Positions 8,532-16,809 of a stretch of DNA of 64,000 nt are shown here, one piece after another (within the stretch, counting starts at the first letter, position 1; every line of letters begins with the position of its first letter). Source of the DNA: Caulobacter flavus (GTDB lineage Bacteria > Pseudomonadota > Alphaproteobacteria > Caulobacterales > Caulobacteraceae); the NCBI RefSeq assembly GCF_003722335.1, contig NZ_CP026100.1, positions 4,562,001 to 4,626,000 on the forward strand, in the 5' to 3' direction. The position numbers and the translations under genes were made by a program. The notes beneath the pieces are model-generated. The model was given only the letters and a program-made list of their open reading frames with translations. It searched no databases and was not told the origin of the DNA.

Positions 8532-9216
8532 CGATAGGCCCGGTGTCGGTGTCGGCGATCAGCCGAACCCCGGCGGCGGGCTGGAAGGCCCCCGCGGGCC
8601 AGGAGACTTCCGCTCCGGGCAGAACATAGCCCACCAGGCCCTTGCGTTCGGCAAGGACCGCGCCGGAGGCGTCGCCGATCCGCAGATTGGCCAGGCGCAG
8701 GCGGCGAGCGCCGGTGTTGCGGCCGACCAGGGCCGCGCCGCCGTCCTCGGACGACTGCAGGCGCCATTCGATCCGGGGCCGCTCGCGGCTCGATCCGAAG
8801 AACAGCGGGATGGAGTGGCGCATCAGAAGGGTGACCTGCCGGCCGGACTCACTGAGCGGCGGCGGCAGTTCGTCGACGATCAGGCGGTAGGATTCCTCGC
8901 CCTCGGGCGGACGGCCGTCCAGCCGGACGACGCGAACGGTGCGGCTGGCGCCCGGCTCGACCTTGGCGATCGGCGGGCTGGCGACCACGCCGGTTGCGGG
9001 GGTCAGGACGTCTCGCCCGCCGGCCTGCGTCCACCGGAACACCCGGATCTGGACGTTCAGCGGCGCGGCGTCGTCGTTCTGCAGCGTCAGGGTCGTCGCG
9101 TTCTGGCCCGCGGGCAGGTCCAGGCTCACGGGGCTGACGCGCAGCGACGCGGCGGTCGCCTGCGCGCCGCCGAGCGCGGCCAGGGCCAGGCCGGCCAGGA
9201 GGACGACCGTACGCAT
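8509..9216 (-). CDS. Periplasmic pilus assembly chaperone (PapD/CsuC-like)
   Basis: Periplasmic chaperone of 235 residues with a cleavable signal peptide (about 1-23, ending AATAA). An immunoglobulin-like PapD N-domain follows with the conserved start LRVSPVSLDLPAGQNATTLT and the edge-strand/basic segment SRTVRVVRL, then a second domain with LLMRHSIPLFF. It folds and caps SCPU subunits by donor-strand complementation and delivers them to the usher. It starts 1 base downstream of the pilin stop region and overlaps the usher start, so the four genes form one transcription unit. Confidence 0.92.
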   Translation of the reverse strand: MRTVVLLAGLALAALGGAQATAASLRVSPVSLDLPAGQNATTLTLQNDDAAPLNVQIRVFRWTQAGGRDVLTPATGVVASPPIAKVEPGASRTVRVVRLDGRPPEGEESYRLIVDELPPPLSESGRQVTLLMRHSIPLFFGSSRERPRIEWRLQSSEDGGAALVGRNTGARRLRLANLRIGDASGAVLAERKGLVGYVLPGAEVSWPAGAFQPAAGVRLIADTDTGPIDAPLKSD

Positions 9217-9217
9217 C

Positions 9218-9718
9218 TCAGTAGGTGATCGTCACCGCCACGAGGTCGCTGTAGGCGCCCTGGGCCGGCGTCGTCTGGGCCGAGACACGGCCGTAGGCGG
9301 TATAGGACTGCACGGCGCCGTTGCCGGTGCCGGCCTGGGTGTCGACGTTCTGGGTCACGCCCCAGACCTGGGTGCGGCTCGCGTCGCGGTAGAGCGCGTA
9401 GCCGACCGTGTCGTTGGCGGCGCTGGTCATCTTGCGCGCGCCCACGGTGGCCCCGGTGCCCGCCCCGGCGCTCAGCGCGACCGTATAGGGCGTGGAATTG
9501 GTGCACTGCACGCCGATCGTGCTGGTGGTGTCGATGTTGGCGTCGATGACCCCGCGTGAGCCGAAGTCAACATTCGAAGCCGACTGCACCTTGCATTCGC
9601 CTTGAATGGTCAAGTTGACCTGAAAGGAACTCGACGCCGTCGCAGCAGTCGCCGAACCAGATATCGCCATGAACGCCATCGTTCCAACGACGAAAACTGA
9701 AGTCGCTATTTTCTTCAT
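9218..9718 (-). CDS. Spore coat U domain major pilin (CsuA/B-like)
   Basis: Secreted subunit of 166 residues with signal peptide (about 1-25, ending ATAA). A single SCPU domain has paired cysteines (GECKVQ, VQCTNSTPY) and the terminal donor-strand-like end SDLVAVTITY. Start ATG at 9718 is chosen because an AGAAGGGG ribosome-binding site lies about 8 bases upstream and a signal peptide follows at once; the in-frame extension to 9871 has neither. As first gene of the operon and a single-domain subunit it is probably the shaft pilin. The upstream region to 10325 should hold the promoter. Confidence 0.87.
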   Translation of the reverse strand: MKKIATSVFVVGTMAFMAISGSATAATASSSFQVNLTIQGECKVQSASNVDFGSRGVIDANIDTTSTIGVQCTNSTPYTVALSAGAGTGATVGARKMTSAANDTVGYALYRDASRTQVWGVTQNVDTQAGTGNGAVQSYTAYGRVSAQTTPAQGAYSDLVAVTITY

Positions 9719-9871
9719 GTCCGGCCGCCCCTTCTGGAAATTCGAACAGGATCTCACTCGCGTAAGACTTGCGGCGCTCGCCGTTGCCGAGTGATTAACG
9801 AGCATTAGGACTAGCTGCGACAGCCGGTCGCGGAAGTCGCGCTCCCCTAAGTGGAGAGTCGAAGAATCCAC

Positions 9872-10325
9872 CTCCCCCGGAAGTGGAGAAATGTCAATTT
9901 TCGGGACCTGCTTTGGTTGAGCACAAAGGGAAACGCCGATTTTTGAACGCCGTTATATCGCGAGCGACTGACATGAATGAAAGTAGCTGGCGTCAGCCGC
10001 GCGACGTCGCGATGAGGGACGTTATGTCGCAGCCTTCGACGGCCCATGGGGAGCGGTTCGAGCGCCGATTTCGACGCCGCCGGGCCGGCTTTCGACAAAA
10101 CCGGCCGCCATTCTCCAAGCATCGCGGCGTCGCGGCGAGCAGGATATCGACGTTCGACAGGCGCTCCACCGCACCGCCCCTCGAACGGCGCGGCCCTCCT
10201 CCCCAGCCCCGAGGCCGCCCGGCCGCCGTCTCGCCGCAGCCCCGACAGGCGAGGCGGCGGCCGCACGCCGCGCCCGCATGGAACACGGCGGCGCTTCGCG
10301 GCTTCCTTCAGCGGAGGAGCCAGCC
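9872..10325. other. Non-coding stretch between pilus operon and DUF3606 gene
   Basis: About 450 bases with no convincing gene. Reading frames crossing it are arginine/proline-rich GC artefacts. The two near-identical GTGGAGA blocks at about 9852 and 9883 lie upstream of the pilus operon and could be part of its control region, but no promoter consensus was recognised. Confidence 0.4.
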
Positions 10326-10520
10326 ATGCCCCACGTCCGATCCGTCCCGTCCGCCCTGCCCGCCGACGGCGCCGACAAGACCATCGACCTGCAGGAGCCC
10401 CGCAGCGTCCGCTACTGGACCGAGACCCTCGGCGTCAGCGAGGAACAGCTCCACACCGCCTGCGAACACGCAGGCGCGTCGGTGGAGGAAGTGCGCAGGT
10501 ATCTGGGGAGCAACAGCTGA
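10326..10520 (+). CDS. DUF3606 domain-containing small protein
   Basis: Protein of 64 residues with the DUF3606 pattern: a short acidic lead (TIDLQEP), then RSVRYWTETLGVSEEQL and a C-terminal VEEVRRYLG. ATG at 10326 is preceded by a strong GGAGGA ribosome-binding site, which decides the start over an in-frame ATG 48 bases upstream. Family members are small stand-alone proteins of unknown function, common in Rhizobiales, Caulobacterales and Burkholderiales. The gene converges on the downstream tRNA. No operon partner is evident. Confidence 0.8.
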   Translation: MPHVRSVPSALPADGADKTIDLQEPRSVRYWTETLGVSEEQLHTACEHAGASVEEVRRYLGSNS

Positions 10521-10528
10521 GGGGGCGG

Positions 10529-10604
10529 TGGTAGGCCTGGAGGGACTCGAACCCCCAACCAGACCGTTATGAGCGGTCGGCTCTAACCATTGAGCTACAG
10601 GCCC
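10529..10604 (-). tRNA. tRNA with CAT anticodon, probably tRNA-Ile2
   Basis: On the minus strand, acceptor GGGCCTG (10604-10598) pairs with CAGGCCT. The D-arm GCTC-AATGGTTA-GAGC, anticodon stem GACCG/CGGTC around loop CTCATAA (anticodon CAT), and T-arm GGGGG-TTCGAGT-CCCTC are all intact, and CCA is encoded (10531-10529). The acceptor sequence resembles alphaproteobacterial tRNA-Ile(GAT), so this is probably the AUA-reading tRNA-Ile2, whose C34 is modified to lysidine by TilS. Elongator tRNA-Met is the alternative. Confidence 0.93.
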
Positions 10605-10765
10605 CCAGGGTCGCGCGGACGTCGGAGAGTCGGCGCTAGCGAGGACGCGTCGATTAGCATGGGCTGCACGCGGCTTAAAGGTGCGGTTCAGGTTGATTTT
10701 GCGACATGGGAACCAATCGCGGGTCGACGCACTGTCGTGTCCCCGCGCGCAGGAGAACAAGAACC

Positions 10766-11506
10766 ATGATCCGCACCCGCTCGACCGTTCCGGCCCTGAT
10801 CGCCGCCGGCGTCGCCGTCCTGGCCGTGTCGGCCGTCCCCGCCGCGGCCCAGACCGACGGCGACGCGGCGTTCCGCGCCACGACCTTCAACCTGTCGGCT
10901 GCCGGCGAGACCGCGGTCGCCCCCGACATGGCCACCATCACCCTGGGCGTGCAGACAGAAGGCGCCAGCGCCGCGGCGGCCCTGTCGGCCAACGGCGCGG
11001 CGATGAACAAGGTGATGGCGGCGCTGAAGAAGGCCGGCGTCGCCGAGCGCGATATCCAGACCTCGAACCTCAACGTCAATCCGCAGTACGTCTACGAGCA
11101 GAACCAGCCGCCCCGCCTGACCGGCTACCAGGCCAGCAACCAGGTGACGATCCTGGCGCGCGACCTGTCCAAGCTGGGCCAGACGGTGGACGCGGCGGCA
11201 TCGGCCGGCGCCAACACCGTGAGCGGCATCAGCTTCGGCCTGCAGAACCCGCAGAAGGCCGAGGACGAGGCGCGCGTAAAGGCGGTCGAGGCCCTGAAGG
11301 CCAAGTCCGACCTCTACGCCCGCGCCACCGGCTACAAGGTGGTGCGCCTGGTCAGCCTGAACGAGGCCGGCGGCTACACGCCCTCGCCGCAGCCCGTGCC
11401 GATGTTCGCCATGGCCAAGCGCGAGATGGCCGACTCGACTGCGATCTCGGGCGGCGAACTGAAGGTGCGGATCGAGGTCAGCGCGACCTACGAGGCGCGC
11501 CAGTAG
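10766..11506 (+). CDS. SIMPL (DUF541) domain-containing periplasmic protein
   Basis: Secreted protein of 246 residues with a signal peptide ending near AAAQ (about residue 28). The SIMPL domain follows: FNLSAAGETAVAPDMATITLGVQ at its start, AERDIQTSNLNVNPQY near 95 and GYQASNQVTIL near 115. ATG at 10766 has AGGAG 11 bases upstream; the in-frame start at 10706 would put 20 arginine-rich residues before the signal. SIMPL proteins (such as E. coli YggE) are linked to oxidative-stress tolerance, though their biochemical activity is not settled. The gene ends just before a strong terminator, so it is likely monocistronic. Confidence 0.85.
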   Translation: MIRTRSTVPALIAAGVAVLAVSAVPAAAQTDGDAAFRATTFNLSAAGETAVAPDMATITLGVQTEGASAAAALSANGAAMNKVMAALKKAGVAERDIQTSNLNVNPQYVYEQNQPPRLTGYQASNQVTILARDLSKLGQTVDAAASAGANTVSGISFGLQNPQKAEDEARVKAVEALKAKSDLYARATGYKVVRLVSLNEAGGYTPSPQPVPMFAMAKREMADSTAISGGELKVRIEVSATYEARQ

Positions 11507-11531
11507 GCGCCGGGGTCAGCGTCGAAGCTGG

Positions 11532-11566
11532 AAACCTCGCTCCCTGCCGGGAGCGAGGTTTTTCTT
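11532..11566 (+). terminator. Rho-independent terminator after the SIMPL gene
   Basis: A perfect 13-base stem (AAACCTCGCTCCC, 11532-11544) with loop TGCC pairs with GGGAGCGAGGTTT (11549-11561) and runs into TTCTTG. It sits 26 bases past the SIMPL stop. It also lies at the end of the convergent lipoprotein gene and could stop transcription from that side. Confidence 0.85.
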
Positions 11567-11567
11567 G

Positions 11568-12032
11568 TCAGAAGCCGGCGCGGACGAAGGCCCGCTCGAC
11601 GCGGTCCTGGATCTCGATGCCCGGCAGGGCGCGCTCGCCCTCCATGACCGCGAGGTAGCGCAGGCCCGAGGCCTGGCGGCCCTTGCCCGCCGGCACCGGA
11701 CCCATGGCCCAGCCCACGCGGTTGGTCGCCGAGCTGTCGCAGCTGATGAACCTGGCCTCGCCGGCGAGGCTGGCCTTCAGCACGTCCTGGGCCGTGGAGG
11801 TCTTGCCCTCGCAGGTCGGCAGGTTGCGGGCGCACGAGATGTACCCGCCGCCGGTCCAGAGCACCTTGCCGCCCGGCTCGGCGATCAGCACGCAGGTCGA
11901 GGGCGAGCCGATGGCGCGGCCCACGGCCTGGGTCAGGGCGTCCTCGTCGACGCCCTTGGGCAGCTTGGGACCGCAGCCGGCCAGCGCCAGGGCGCCGACC
12001 AGAGCAAGAGCCAGGGCGGCGCCGGACCGCAT
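11568..12032 (-). CDS. Putative lipoprotein of unknown function
   Basis: Protein of 154 residues with a lipoprotein signal: hydrophobic stretch followed by lipobox LALAGC (Cys near residue 20), so it should be lipidated and membrane-anchored. The mature part has further cysteines (STCVLI, ISCARNLPTCEG, ISCDSS) that could form disulfides. No family was recognised. ATG at 12032 overlaps the panD stop in ATGA, so it is co-translated with panD, but nothing indicates a role in pantothenate metabolism. The longer frame up to 12470 is a panD shadow. Confidence 0.75.
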   Translation of the reverse strand: MRSGAALALALVGALALAGCGPKLPKGVDEDALTQAVGRAIGSPSTCVLIAEPGGKVLWTGGGYISCARNLPTCEGKTSTAQDVLKASLAGEARFISCDSSATNRVGWAMGPVPAGKGRQASGLRYLAVMEGERALPGIEIQDRVERAFVRAGF

Positions 12033-12388
12033 CAGGCGGCCTGCTTGATGACGTTGCCCTCGTCGAGCAGCACGACGGTCGGGGCGTAGTTGCGCGCCTC
12101 CTCGGCCGGCATCTGGCAGTAGGTGACGACGATGACGGTGTCGTTCTTCTGCACCAGGCGGGCGGCGGCGCCGTTGACGCCGATCACCTTGGAGCCGCGC
12201 GGGGCCTCGATGGCGTAGGTGGTGAAGCGCGCGCCGGTGGTGATGTTGAGCACGTCGACCTGTTCGTTCGGCAGGATGCCCGAGGCGTCCAGCAGGTCGC
12301 GGTCGATGGCGATCGAACCTTCGTAGTCGAGGTCGGCCTGGGTCACCGTGGCGCGGTGCAGCTTGGCCTTCATCATGGTCAGAAGCAT
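12032..12388 (-). CDS. panD: Aspartate 1-decarboxylase proenzyme PanD
   Basis: Cytoplasmic enzyme of 118 residues that decarboxylates L-aspartate to beta-alanine for pantothenate/CoA synthesis. It is a proenzyme: cleavage in YEGS (Gly24-Ser25) makes the pyruvoyl group. KLHRATVTQADLDYEGS, TGARFTTYAI, RGSKVIGVNGAAARL and MPAEEARNYAPTVV match PanD throughout. ATG at 12388 aligns with known PanD N-termini (M-x-x-T-M-x-x-K-L-H-R) and has GAAGGGG upstream; the in-frame extension to 12445 is not conserved. Confidence 0.96.
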   Translation of the reverse strand: MLLTMMKAKLHRATVTQADLDYEGSIAIDRDLLDASGILPNEQVDVLNITTGARFTTYAIEAPRGSKVIGVNGAAARLVQKNDTVIVVTYCQMPAEEARNYAPTVVLLDEGNVIKQAA

Positions 12389-12534
12389 GGCGACGCCCCT
12401 TCTTATCTCGTTGAAACACTGGGATTTCGCGAGGTCGCCACACACATGACCCGCGTTCAGTCACGGCCATATAGACAGGATGGGCCGCGCGTTCAATCGC
12501 AGCGCAGCAAGGCGCGGTGGATGGTCGCGTCGGA

Positions 12535-13359
12535 TCAGCCGGTCTGGACCTTCAGAAAGTCCGTCACCCGGACCAGCACCGGGGCCTTGCGCCGGAAGGA
12601 TCGCGACAGCGCCAGCAGCGGCGCGGCGTGGTCGAGGCCGGGATAGACCTGCTCCTCGACGGTCGCGCCGGCCTCGCGCAGGGCCTTGGCCAGCTTGCGG
12701 GTGTTGCGCGGCCGGACCGTCGTGTCGCCCTCCCCCGTCGCCAGGAAGGCGGCCGGCGCGTCGGCGCGGGCGAAGCTGGTCGGCTGGGTGGCCGGCAGGT
12801 TTTCGACGTGCCCGAAGGTGCGGGTGGTGATCGGCCCGTCGAGCGGCAGGAAGGCATAGGGCCCGGAGAGGCCGGCGAAGGCCTTAACCGCGCCAGGGGC
12901 GACGCCGGCGCTCGCCAGCCAGGACGGATCCAGAGCCAGCATGGCGGCGATGTAGGCCCCCGCCGAATGCCCGGCCAGGGACAGGCGCGCGGGATCGCCG
13001 CCAAGAGCGGCTGCGTGCTCGGTCGTCCAGCGCACGGCCAGCGCCGCGTCCTCCAGGAAGGCCGGATAGCGGACCTCGGGATAGAGCCGGTAGTCCGGCA
13101 CGACGACGAGGAAGCCTTGCGCCGCCAGCGCGCGCGCGGCCCAGCCGTAGTCGGCCCGGCGGCCCGAGTTCCAGGCTCCGCCGTAGAAGAACGCCAGCAC
13201 CGGCCACTCCCCCGCCTCGCCTTGGGACGGCGCGTAGACGTCGAGTTTCTGGCGAGGGTGGCCGCCATAGGAAGCCCCGCGCGCCAGGCGGCGCGCGGGG
13301 TCCTTGGGTGTCAGCGCGGCGAAGATCGCCAGCGGCGACCAGGCCTCCGCCAGGCTCAG
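12535..13359 (-). CDS. Alpha/beta hydrolase (esterase/lipase, BD-FAE/kynurenine formamidase-like)
   Basis: About 274 residues of an alpha/beta hydrolase: oxyanion-region motif FFYGGAWNSG (usually HGG), nucleophile elbow GHSAGA, an acid in GEGDTTV and histidine in GLDHAA. It hydrolyses ester or amide substrates; the substrate is unknown. The start is odd: between the end of the acyl-CoA synthetase gene and the hydrolase core there is no ATG, GTG or TTG in frame. The best candidate is CTG at 13359-13357, overlapping the upstream TGA as CTGA, which would couple it to the synthetase. The exact 5' end is uncertain; a first GTG near 13200 would remove the oxyanion region. Confidence 0.8.
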   Translation of the reverse strand: MSLAEAWSPLAIFAALTPKDPARRLARGASYGGHPRQKLDVYAPSQGEAGEWPVLAFFYGGAWNSGRRADYGWAARALAAQGFLVVVPDYRLYPEVRYPAFLEDAALAVRWTTEHAAALGGDPARLSLAGHSAGAYIAAMLALDPSWLASAGVAPGAVKAFAGLSGPYAFLPLDGPITTRTFGHVENLPATQPTSFARADAPAAFLATGEGDTTVRPRNTRKLAKALREAGATVEEQVYPGLDHAAPLLALSRSFRRKAPVLVRVTDFLKVQTG

Positions 13360-15146
13360 AGCTTGAACCCGCCGGCCAGGATCTTGGCGTGGACGGTCTT
13401 GGTGACCTTCACATAGCCCTTGCCGGGCTCGCGGAAGTACAGCGGATCCTTGATGACGGCCGGGTCGAAGCCCTCCTTCACCAGGTCGATCTTGCGGTAC
13501 TTGAAGGTGCCGGTGGTCTCGATCTCGGGCTGCAGGCGCACGAACACCGGACGGGCGTAGGCGGGCATCTCGCGGTCGACATATTCGGCCAGGTTGTCGA
13601 TCGCGAACTCGGGACCGACGACCAGCGAGGCCATGCCGGCCTTGCCGTCGAGGTCGCCCACCGGCACGCCGTAGACGTTGATCTCCTTGACGCCCGGGAA
13701 GCCGGCCAGGCGCTCGGACACCTCGCTGGTGGCGACGTTCTCGCCCTTCCAGCGGAAGGTGTCGCCGATGCGGTCGACGAAGTAGATGTAGCCGTCGCCG
13801 TCCTGGCGCATCAGGTCGCCGGTGCGGAACCAGGCGTCGCCCTTCTGGAAGACGTCGTGCAGCACCTTCTTCTCGGTCGCCGCCTTGTCGGCGTAGCCGG
13901 TGAAGTTGGAGCGCGCGTCGCTGGCGATATGGCCGATGCACTCGCCGATCTCGCCCGGCTTGACCTCGATGCAGCAGCCACTGGGGCCGCGCACCGGCGT
14001 CTCGGTCTCGACGTCGAACTTGACGATGCGGATGTTGAACTTCTTCTTCAGATAGCCTGGCACCCGGCCGATCGCGCCGCGGCGGCCGTCGAAGTTGAAC
14101 AGCGACACGTTGCCTTCGGTGGCGCCGTAGAACTCCAGCACCCCGCCGACCTTGAAGCGGTCGAGCATGTCGTCCCAGACGTCCGGACGCAGGCCGTTGC
14201 CGAAGATCAGGCGCAGCTTGTGGGCGCGCTCGAACTCGTTCTCGGGCTGGTTGGCCAGGTAGCGGCACAGCTCGCCGATATAGACGAACATGGTGCAGTT
14301 CTCGCTGACCACGTCGCTCCAGAAGTGGGTGGCCGAGAACTTCTTGCGCAGCACGATGCTGCCGCCGTTCAGCAGGCCCGCGCCCATGGCGCAGAGGCCG
14401 CCGGTGGCGTGATAGAGCGGCAAGGTCACGTAGATGCGGTCGGAGGCGCGCGAGTCGGTCGAGCCGGCGAAGCCGCGCATGTAGAGCTGGGCGCGCATGT
14501 GGGTGATGCGCGCGGCCTTGGGCAGGCCCGTCGTGCCGCTGGTGAAGATGTAGAGCGCGGTGTCCTTGGCCAGCAGGCCGTCACGGGCCGTCAGGCGGTC
14601 GGGCCGCAGCTGGCTGCAGCTCTTCAGAGCGTTGACCAGGTCGCGCTGGTCGCCGTGCGCCGGACCCAGAACCCATTGTTGGATGTGGCGGCCGAGCTGA
14701 TCCTTGACGTCCTCGAAGCAGGGCGAGGTCTCCGGGTCGACGATGCAGTGCAGCGCCTGGGAGATGTTGAGGCAGTGCGCCAGCGCGGCGCCCGTCAGTT
14801 GGTTATTGATGAGAGCCGTGGCGACGCCGACCTTCGAAAGGCCGTACCAGATCGCCAGGTACTCGATCCGGTTGGGCATGAAGAGCGCCACGGTCTGGCC
14901 GCGGGTGATACCCTGGCCCTTGGCCCAGTGCGCGTAGCGGTTCGCGATCGCGTCCAGCTCGGCGTAGGTGATCGTCTTGCCTTCGAACGTGATGGCGGGG
15001 TTGTCCCGCCACTTGTCGACCGCCGCTTCCAGATCGTCGCAGATCAGGTTGTCGCTGTCGGGCGCGATCGACTTCACACGCTTGAGGGTGCGGGTCAGTC
15101 CCTTCAGGAACCGCCACTCGCGCTTCAACTTGGCCTGCAGACGCAT
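13356..15146 (-). CDS. Long-chain/very-long-chain acyl-CoA synthetase (FATP-like)
   Basis: Adenylate-forming (ANL) enzyme of 596 residues that activates fatty acids to acyl-CoA via acyl-AMP. The P-loop-like motif YIFTSGTTGLPK lies near residue 200, LPLYHATGG near 240, EFYGATEGN near 335, and the second core FRTGDLMRQDGDGYIYFVDR near 420 with the hinge aspartate and arginine. An insertion-rich N-terminus resembles SLC27/FATP-type synthetases. ATG at 15146 has GGGAG 8 bases upstream and is preferred to 15167. The gene precedes and overlaps the hydrolase gene, so the two may act on related acyl substrates (inference). Confidence 0.9.
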   Translation of the reverse strand: MRLQAKLKREWRFLKGLTRTLKRVKSIAPDSDNLICDDLEAAVDKWRDNPAITFEGKTITYAELDAIANRYAHWAKGQGITRGQTVALFMPNRIEYLAIWYGLSKVGVATALINNQLTGAALAHCLNISQALHCIVDPETSPCFEDVKDQLGRHIQQWVLGPAHGDQRDLVNALKSCSQLRPDRLTARDGLLAKDTALYIFTSGTTGLPKAARITHMRAQLYMRGFAGSTDSRASDRIYVTLPLYHATGGLCAMGAGLLNGGSIVLRKKFSATHFWSDVVSENCTMFVYIGELCRYLANQPENEFERAHKLRLIFGNGLRPDVWDDMLDRFKVGGVLEFYGATEGNVSLFNFDGRRGAIGRVPGYLKKKFNIRIVKFDVETETPVRGPSGCCIEVKPGEIGECIGHIASDARSNFTGYADKAATEKKVLHDVFQKGDAWFRTGDLMRQDGDGYIYFVDRIGDTFRWKGENVATSEVSERLAGFPGVKEINVYGVPVGDLDGKAGMASLVVGPEFAIDNLAEYVDREMPAYARPVFVRLQPEIETTGTFKYRKIDLVKEGFDPAVIKDPLYFREPGKGYVKVTKTVHAKILAGGFKL

Positions 15147-15282
15147 AAATTCACTCCCTTCAAACAACCATTGGAGAGCGCCGGGCTAGCGGTCAAGTCG
15201 CTGGAAGGTCTTGAGTGTGCATCTGCGAAAAGCAACCTCGCAATTGCGACAAATCTTTTCGCATGCCGTAAGGGCACTATTG

Positions 15283-15318
15283 AAAGGGCCCCGTGGAACT
15301 GATCCACGGGGCCCCTTT
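15283..15318 (-). terminator. Terminator after the DAHP synthase gene
   Basis: A long stem of about 15 base pairs, AAAGGGGCCCCGTGGA against TCCACGGGGCCCTTT with one bulge, separated by a short loop. It lies 29 bases past the class II DAHP synthase stop on the minus strand and is followed on that strand by CTTTCAATAG. Confidence 0.75.
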
Positions 15319-15346
15319 GGTCTCGGATTCGAGATTGACCTTAAGG

Positions 15347-16726
15347 TCAGCCGTTGGCGACCTTGCGCTGATCGTCGCGAGCCGCCTTCAGCTTCTCGGC
15401 CACCAGGAACGCCAATTCCAGGGCCTGCTCGCCGTTCAGGCGCGGGTCGCAGTGGGTGTGGTAGCGGTCGGCCAGGTCGGTCTCCGACACGGCGCGAGCG
15501 CCGCCCAGGCATTCGGTGACGTTCTGGCCGGTCATCTCCAGGTGCACGCCGCCCGGATGCACGCCTTCCGAATGGGCCACTTCCACGAAGGTCTTCACTT
15601 CGGAAAGGATGCGGTCGAACGGACGGGTCTTGTAGCCGGTCGAAGCCTTCAGCGTATTGCCGTGCATCGGGTCGGTGGCCCAGACCACGGCGCGGCCGTC
15701 GGCCTTGGTGGCCTTCATCAGGCGCGGCAGGCGGTCGGCGATCTTGTCCGAACCGAAGCGGCCGTACAGCGTCAGGCGGCCCGGCTCGTTGTTCGGGTTC
15801 AGCACGTCGATCAGGCGCAGGAGGTCGTCGCCCTCCATGGTCGGGCCGCACTTGAGGCCGATCGGGTTCTTCACGCCGCGCATGAACTCGATGTGGGCGC
15901 CGTCCAGCTGGCGGGTGCGCTCGCCGATCCACAGCAGGTGGGCGCTGGTGTCGTACCAGTCGCCCGAGGTGCTATCGACGCGGGTCATGGCTTCCTCGAA
16001 GCCCAGCAGCAGGGCCTCGTGGCTGGTGAAGAACTCCACGCGCTTCAGGTCGGGCTGGGTGTCGGGCGTGACGCCGACGGCCGACATGAAGGTCAGGGCC
16101 TCGGAGATCTTCTCCGACAGCTCGCGGTAGCGCGCGCCCTGCGGGCTGTCGCCGACGAAACCCAGGGTCCAGCGATGGATGTTGTAGAGGTCGGCATAGC
16201 CGCCGCTGGCGAAGGCGCGCAGCAGGTTCAGGGTCGCCGCCGACTGGCCGTAGGCCTTCAGCAGGCGATCGGGGTCCGGCACGCGCTCGGCTTCGTTGAA
16301 GTCCATGCCGTTGATGATGTCGCCGCGATAGGACGGCAGGGTCGTCTCGCCGATCGTCTCGATCGGTTCGGAGCGCGGCTTGGCGAACTGGCCGGCGATG
16401 CGGCCCACCTTCACCACCGGCTTGCCGCCGGCGAAGGTCAGCACCACCGCCATCTGCAGGATCAGGCGGAAGGTGTCGCGGATGTTGTCGGCGTGGAACT
16501 CCTTGAAGCTCTCGGCGCAGTCTCCGCCCTGCAGCAGGAAGGCCCTGCCTTCGGCCACGTCGCCGAGCAGCGACTTAAGCCGGCGCGCCTCGCCCGCGAA
16601 CACCAGCGGCGGCATCTGGCGAAGCGTCTGCTCGACCCGATCCACGGCGGCCGCGTCCGGATAATCGGTCGGCACGTGCTTGGCGGGTTTGGCTCTCCAG
16701 GTCGCGGGGGTCCACCGGGCGGTCAT
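15347..16726 (-). CDS. Class II 3-deoxy-7-phosphoheptulonate (DAHP) synthase
   Basis: Cytoplasmic enzyme of 459 residues, first step of the shikimate pathway: phosphoenolpyruvate plus erythrose-4-phosphate gives DAHP. It is the plant/Mycobacterium type (class II), shown by its length and by LLQGGDCAESF near residue 83, RIAGQFAKPRS near 128, WLGFVGDSP-type segment near 195, KCGPTM near 308 and VTECLGGA near 410. It is unlike the roughly 350-residue class I AroFGH. ATG at 16726 has a GAGAAG-type site. It is flanked by its own promoter-like element and terminator, so it is probably monocistronic. Confidence 0.93.
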   Translation of the reverse strand: MTARWTPATWRAKPAKHVPTDYPDAAAVDRVEQTLRQMPPLVFAGEARRLKSLLGDVAEGRAFLLQGGDCAESFKEFHADNIRDTFRLILQMAVVLTFAGGKPVVKVGRIAGQFAKPRSEPIETIGETTLPSYRGDIINGMDFNEAERVPDPDRLLKAYGQSAATLNLLRAFASGGYADLYNIHRWTLGFVGDSPQGARYRELSEKISEALTFMSAVGVTPDTQPDLKRVEFFTSHEALLLGFEEAMTRVDSTSGDWYDTSAHLLWIGERTRQLDGAHIEFMRGVKNPIGLKCGPTMEGDDLLRLIDVLNPNNEPGRLTLYGRFGSDKIADRLPRLMKATKADGRAVVWATDPMHGNTLKASTGYKTRPFDRILSEVKTFVEVAHSEGVHPGGVHLEMTGQNVTECLGGARAVSETDLADRYHTHCDPRLNGEQALELAFLVAEKLKAARDDQRKVANG

Positions 16727-16757
16727 GATCTTCTCGAAGGTTCTAAAAGGGAGCGCT

Positions 16758-16784
16758 CATAGCGCACCCTCGGGGCAAAAGCAA
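16758..16784 (-). promoter_or_regulatory. Candidate housekeeping promoter of the DAHP synthase gene
   Basis: On the minus strand TTGCTT (16784-16779) and GCTATG (16763-16758) are separated by 15 bases, close to the Caulobacter housekeeping pattern (TTGaC / GCtAnA). It lies 32 bases upstream of the ATG. Pattern match by eye only. Confidence 0.35.
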
Positions 16785-16809
16785 AAATCGTGCGGGAAAC
16801 GATCGTATT

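Noticed and set aside
9872..10572. 229-residue plus-strand frame running through the pilus upstream region, the DUF3606 gene and the tRNA
   Set aside because: It reads through a tRNA and is arginine-rich; the DUF3606 gene lies in a different frame with a good ribosome-binding site.
13308..15302. 664-residue plus-strand frame opposite the acyl-CoA synthetase
   Set aside because: Low-complexity shadow with no domain; the minus-strand adenylate-forming enzyme explains the DNA.
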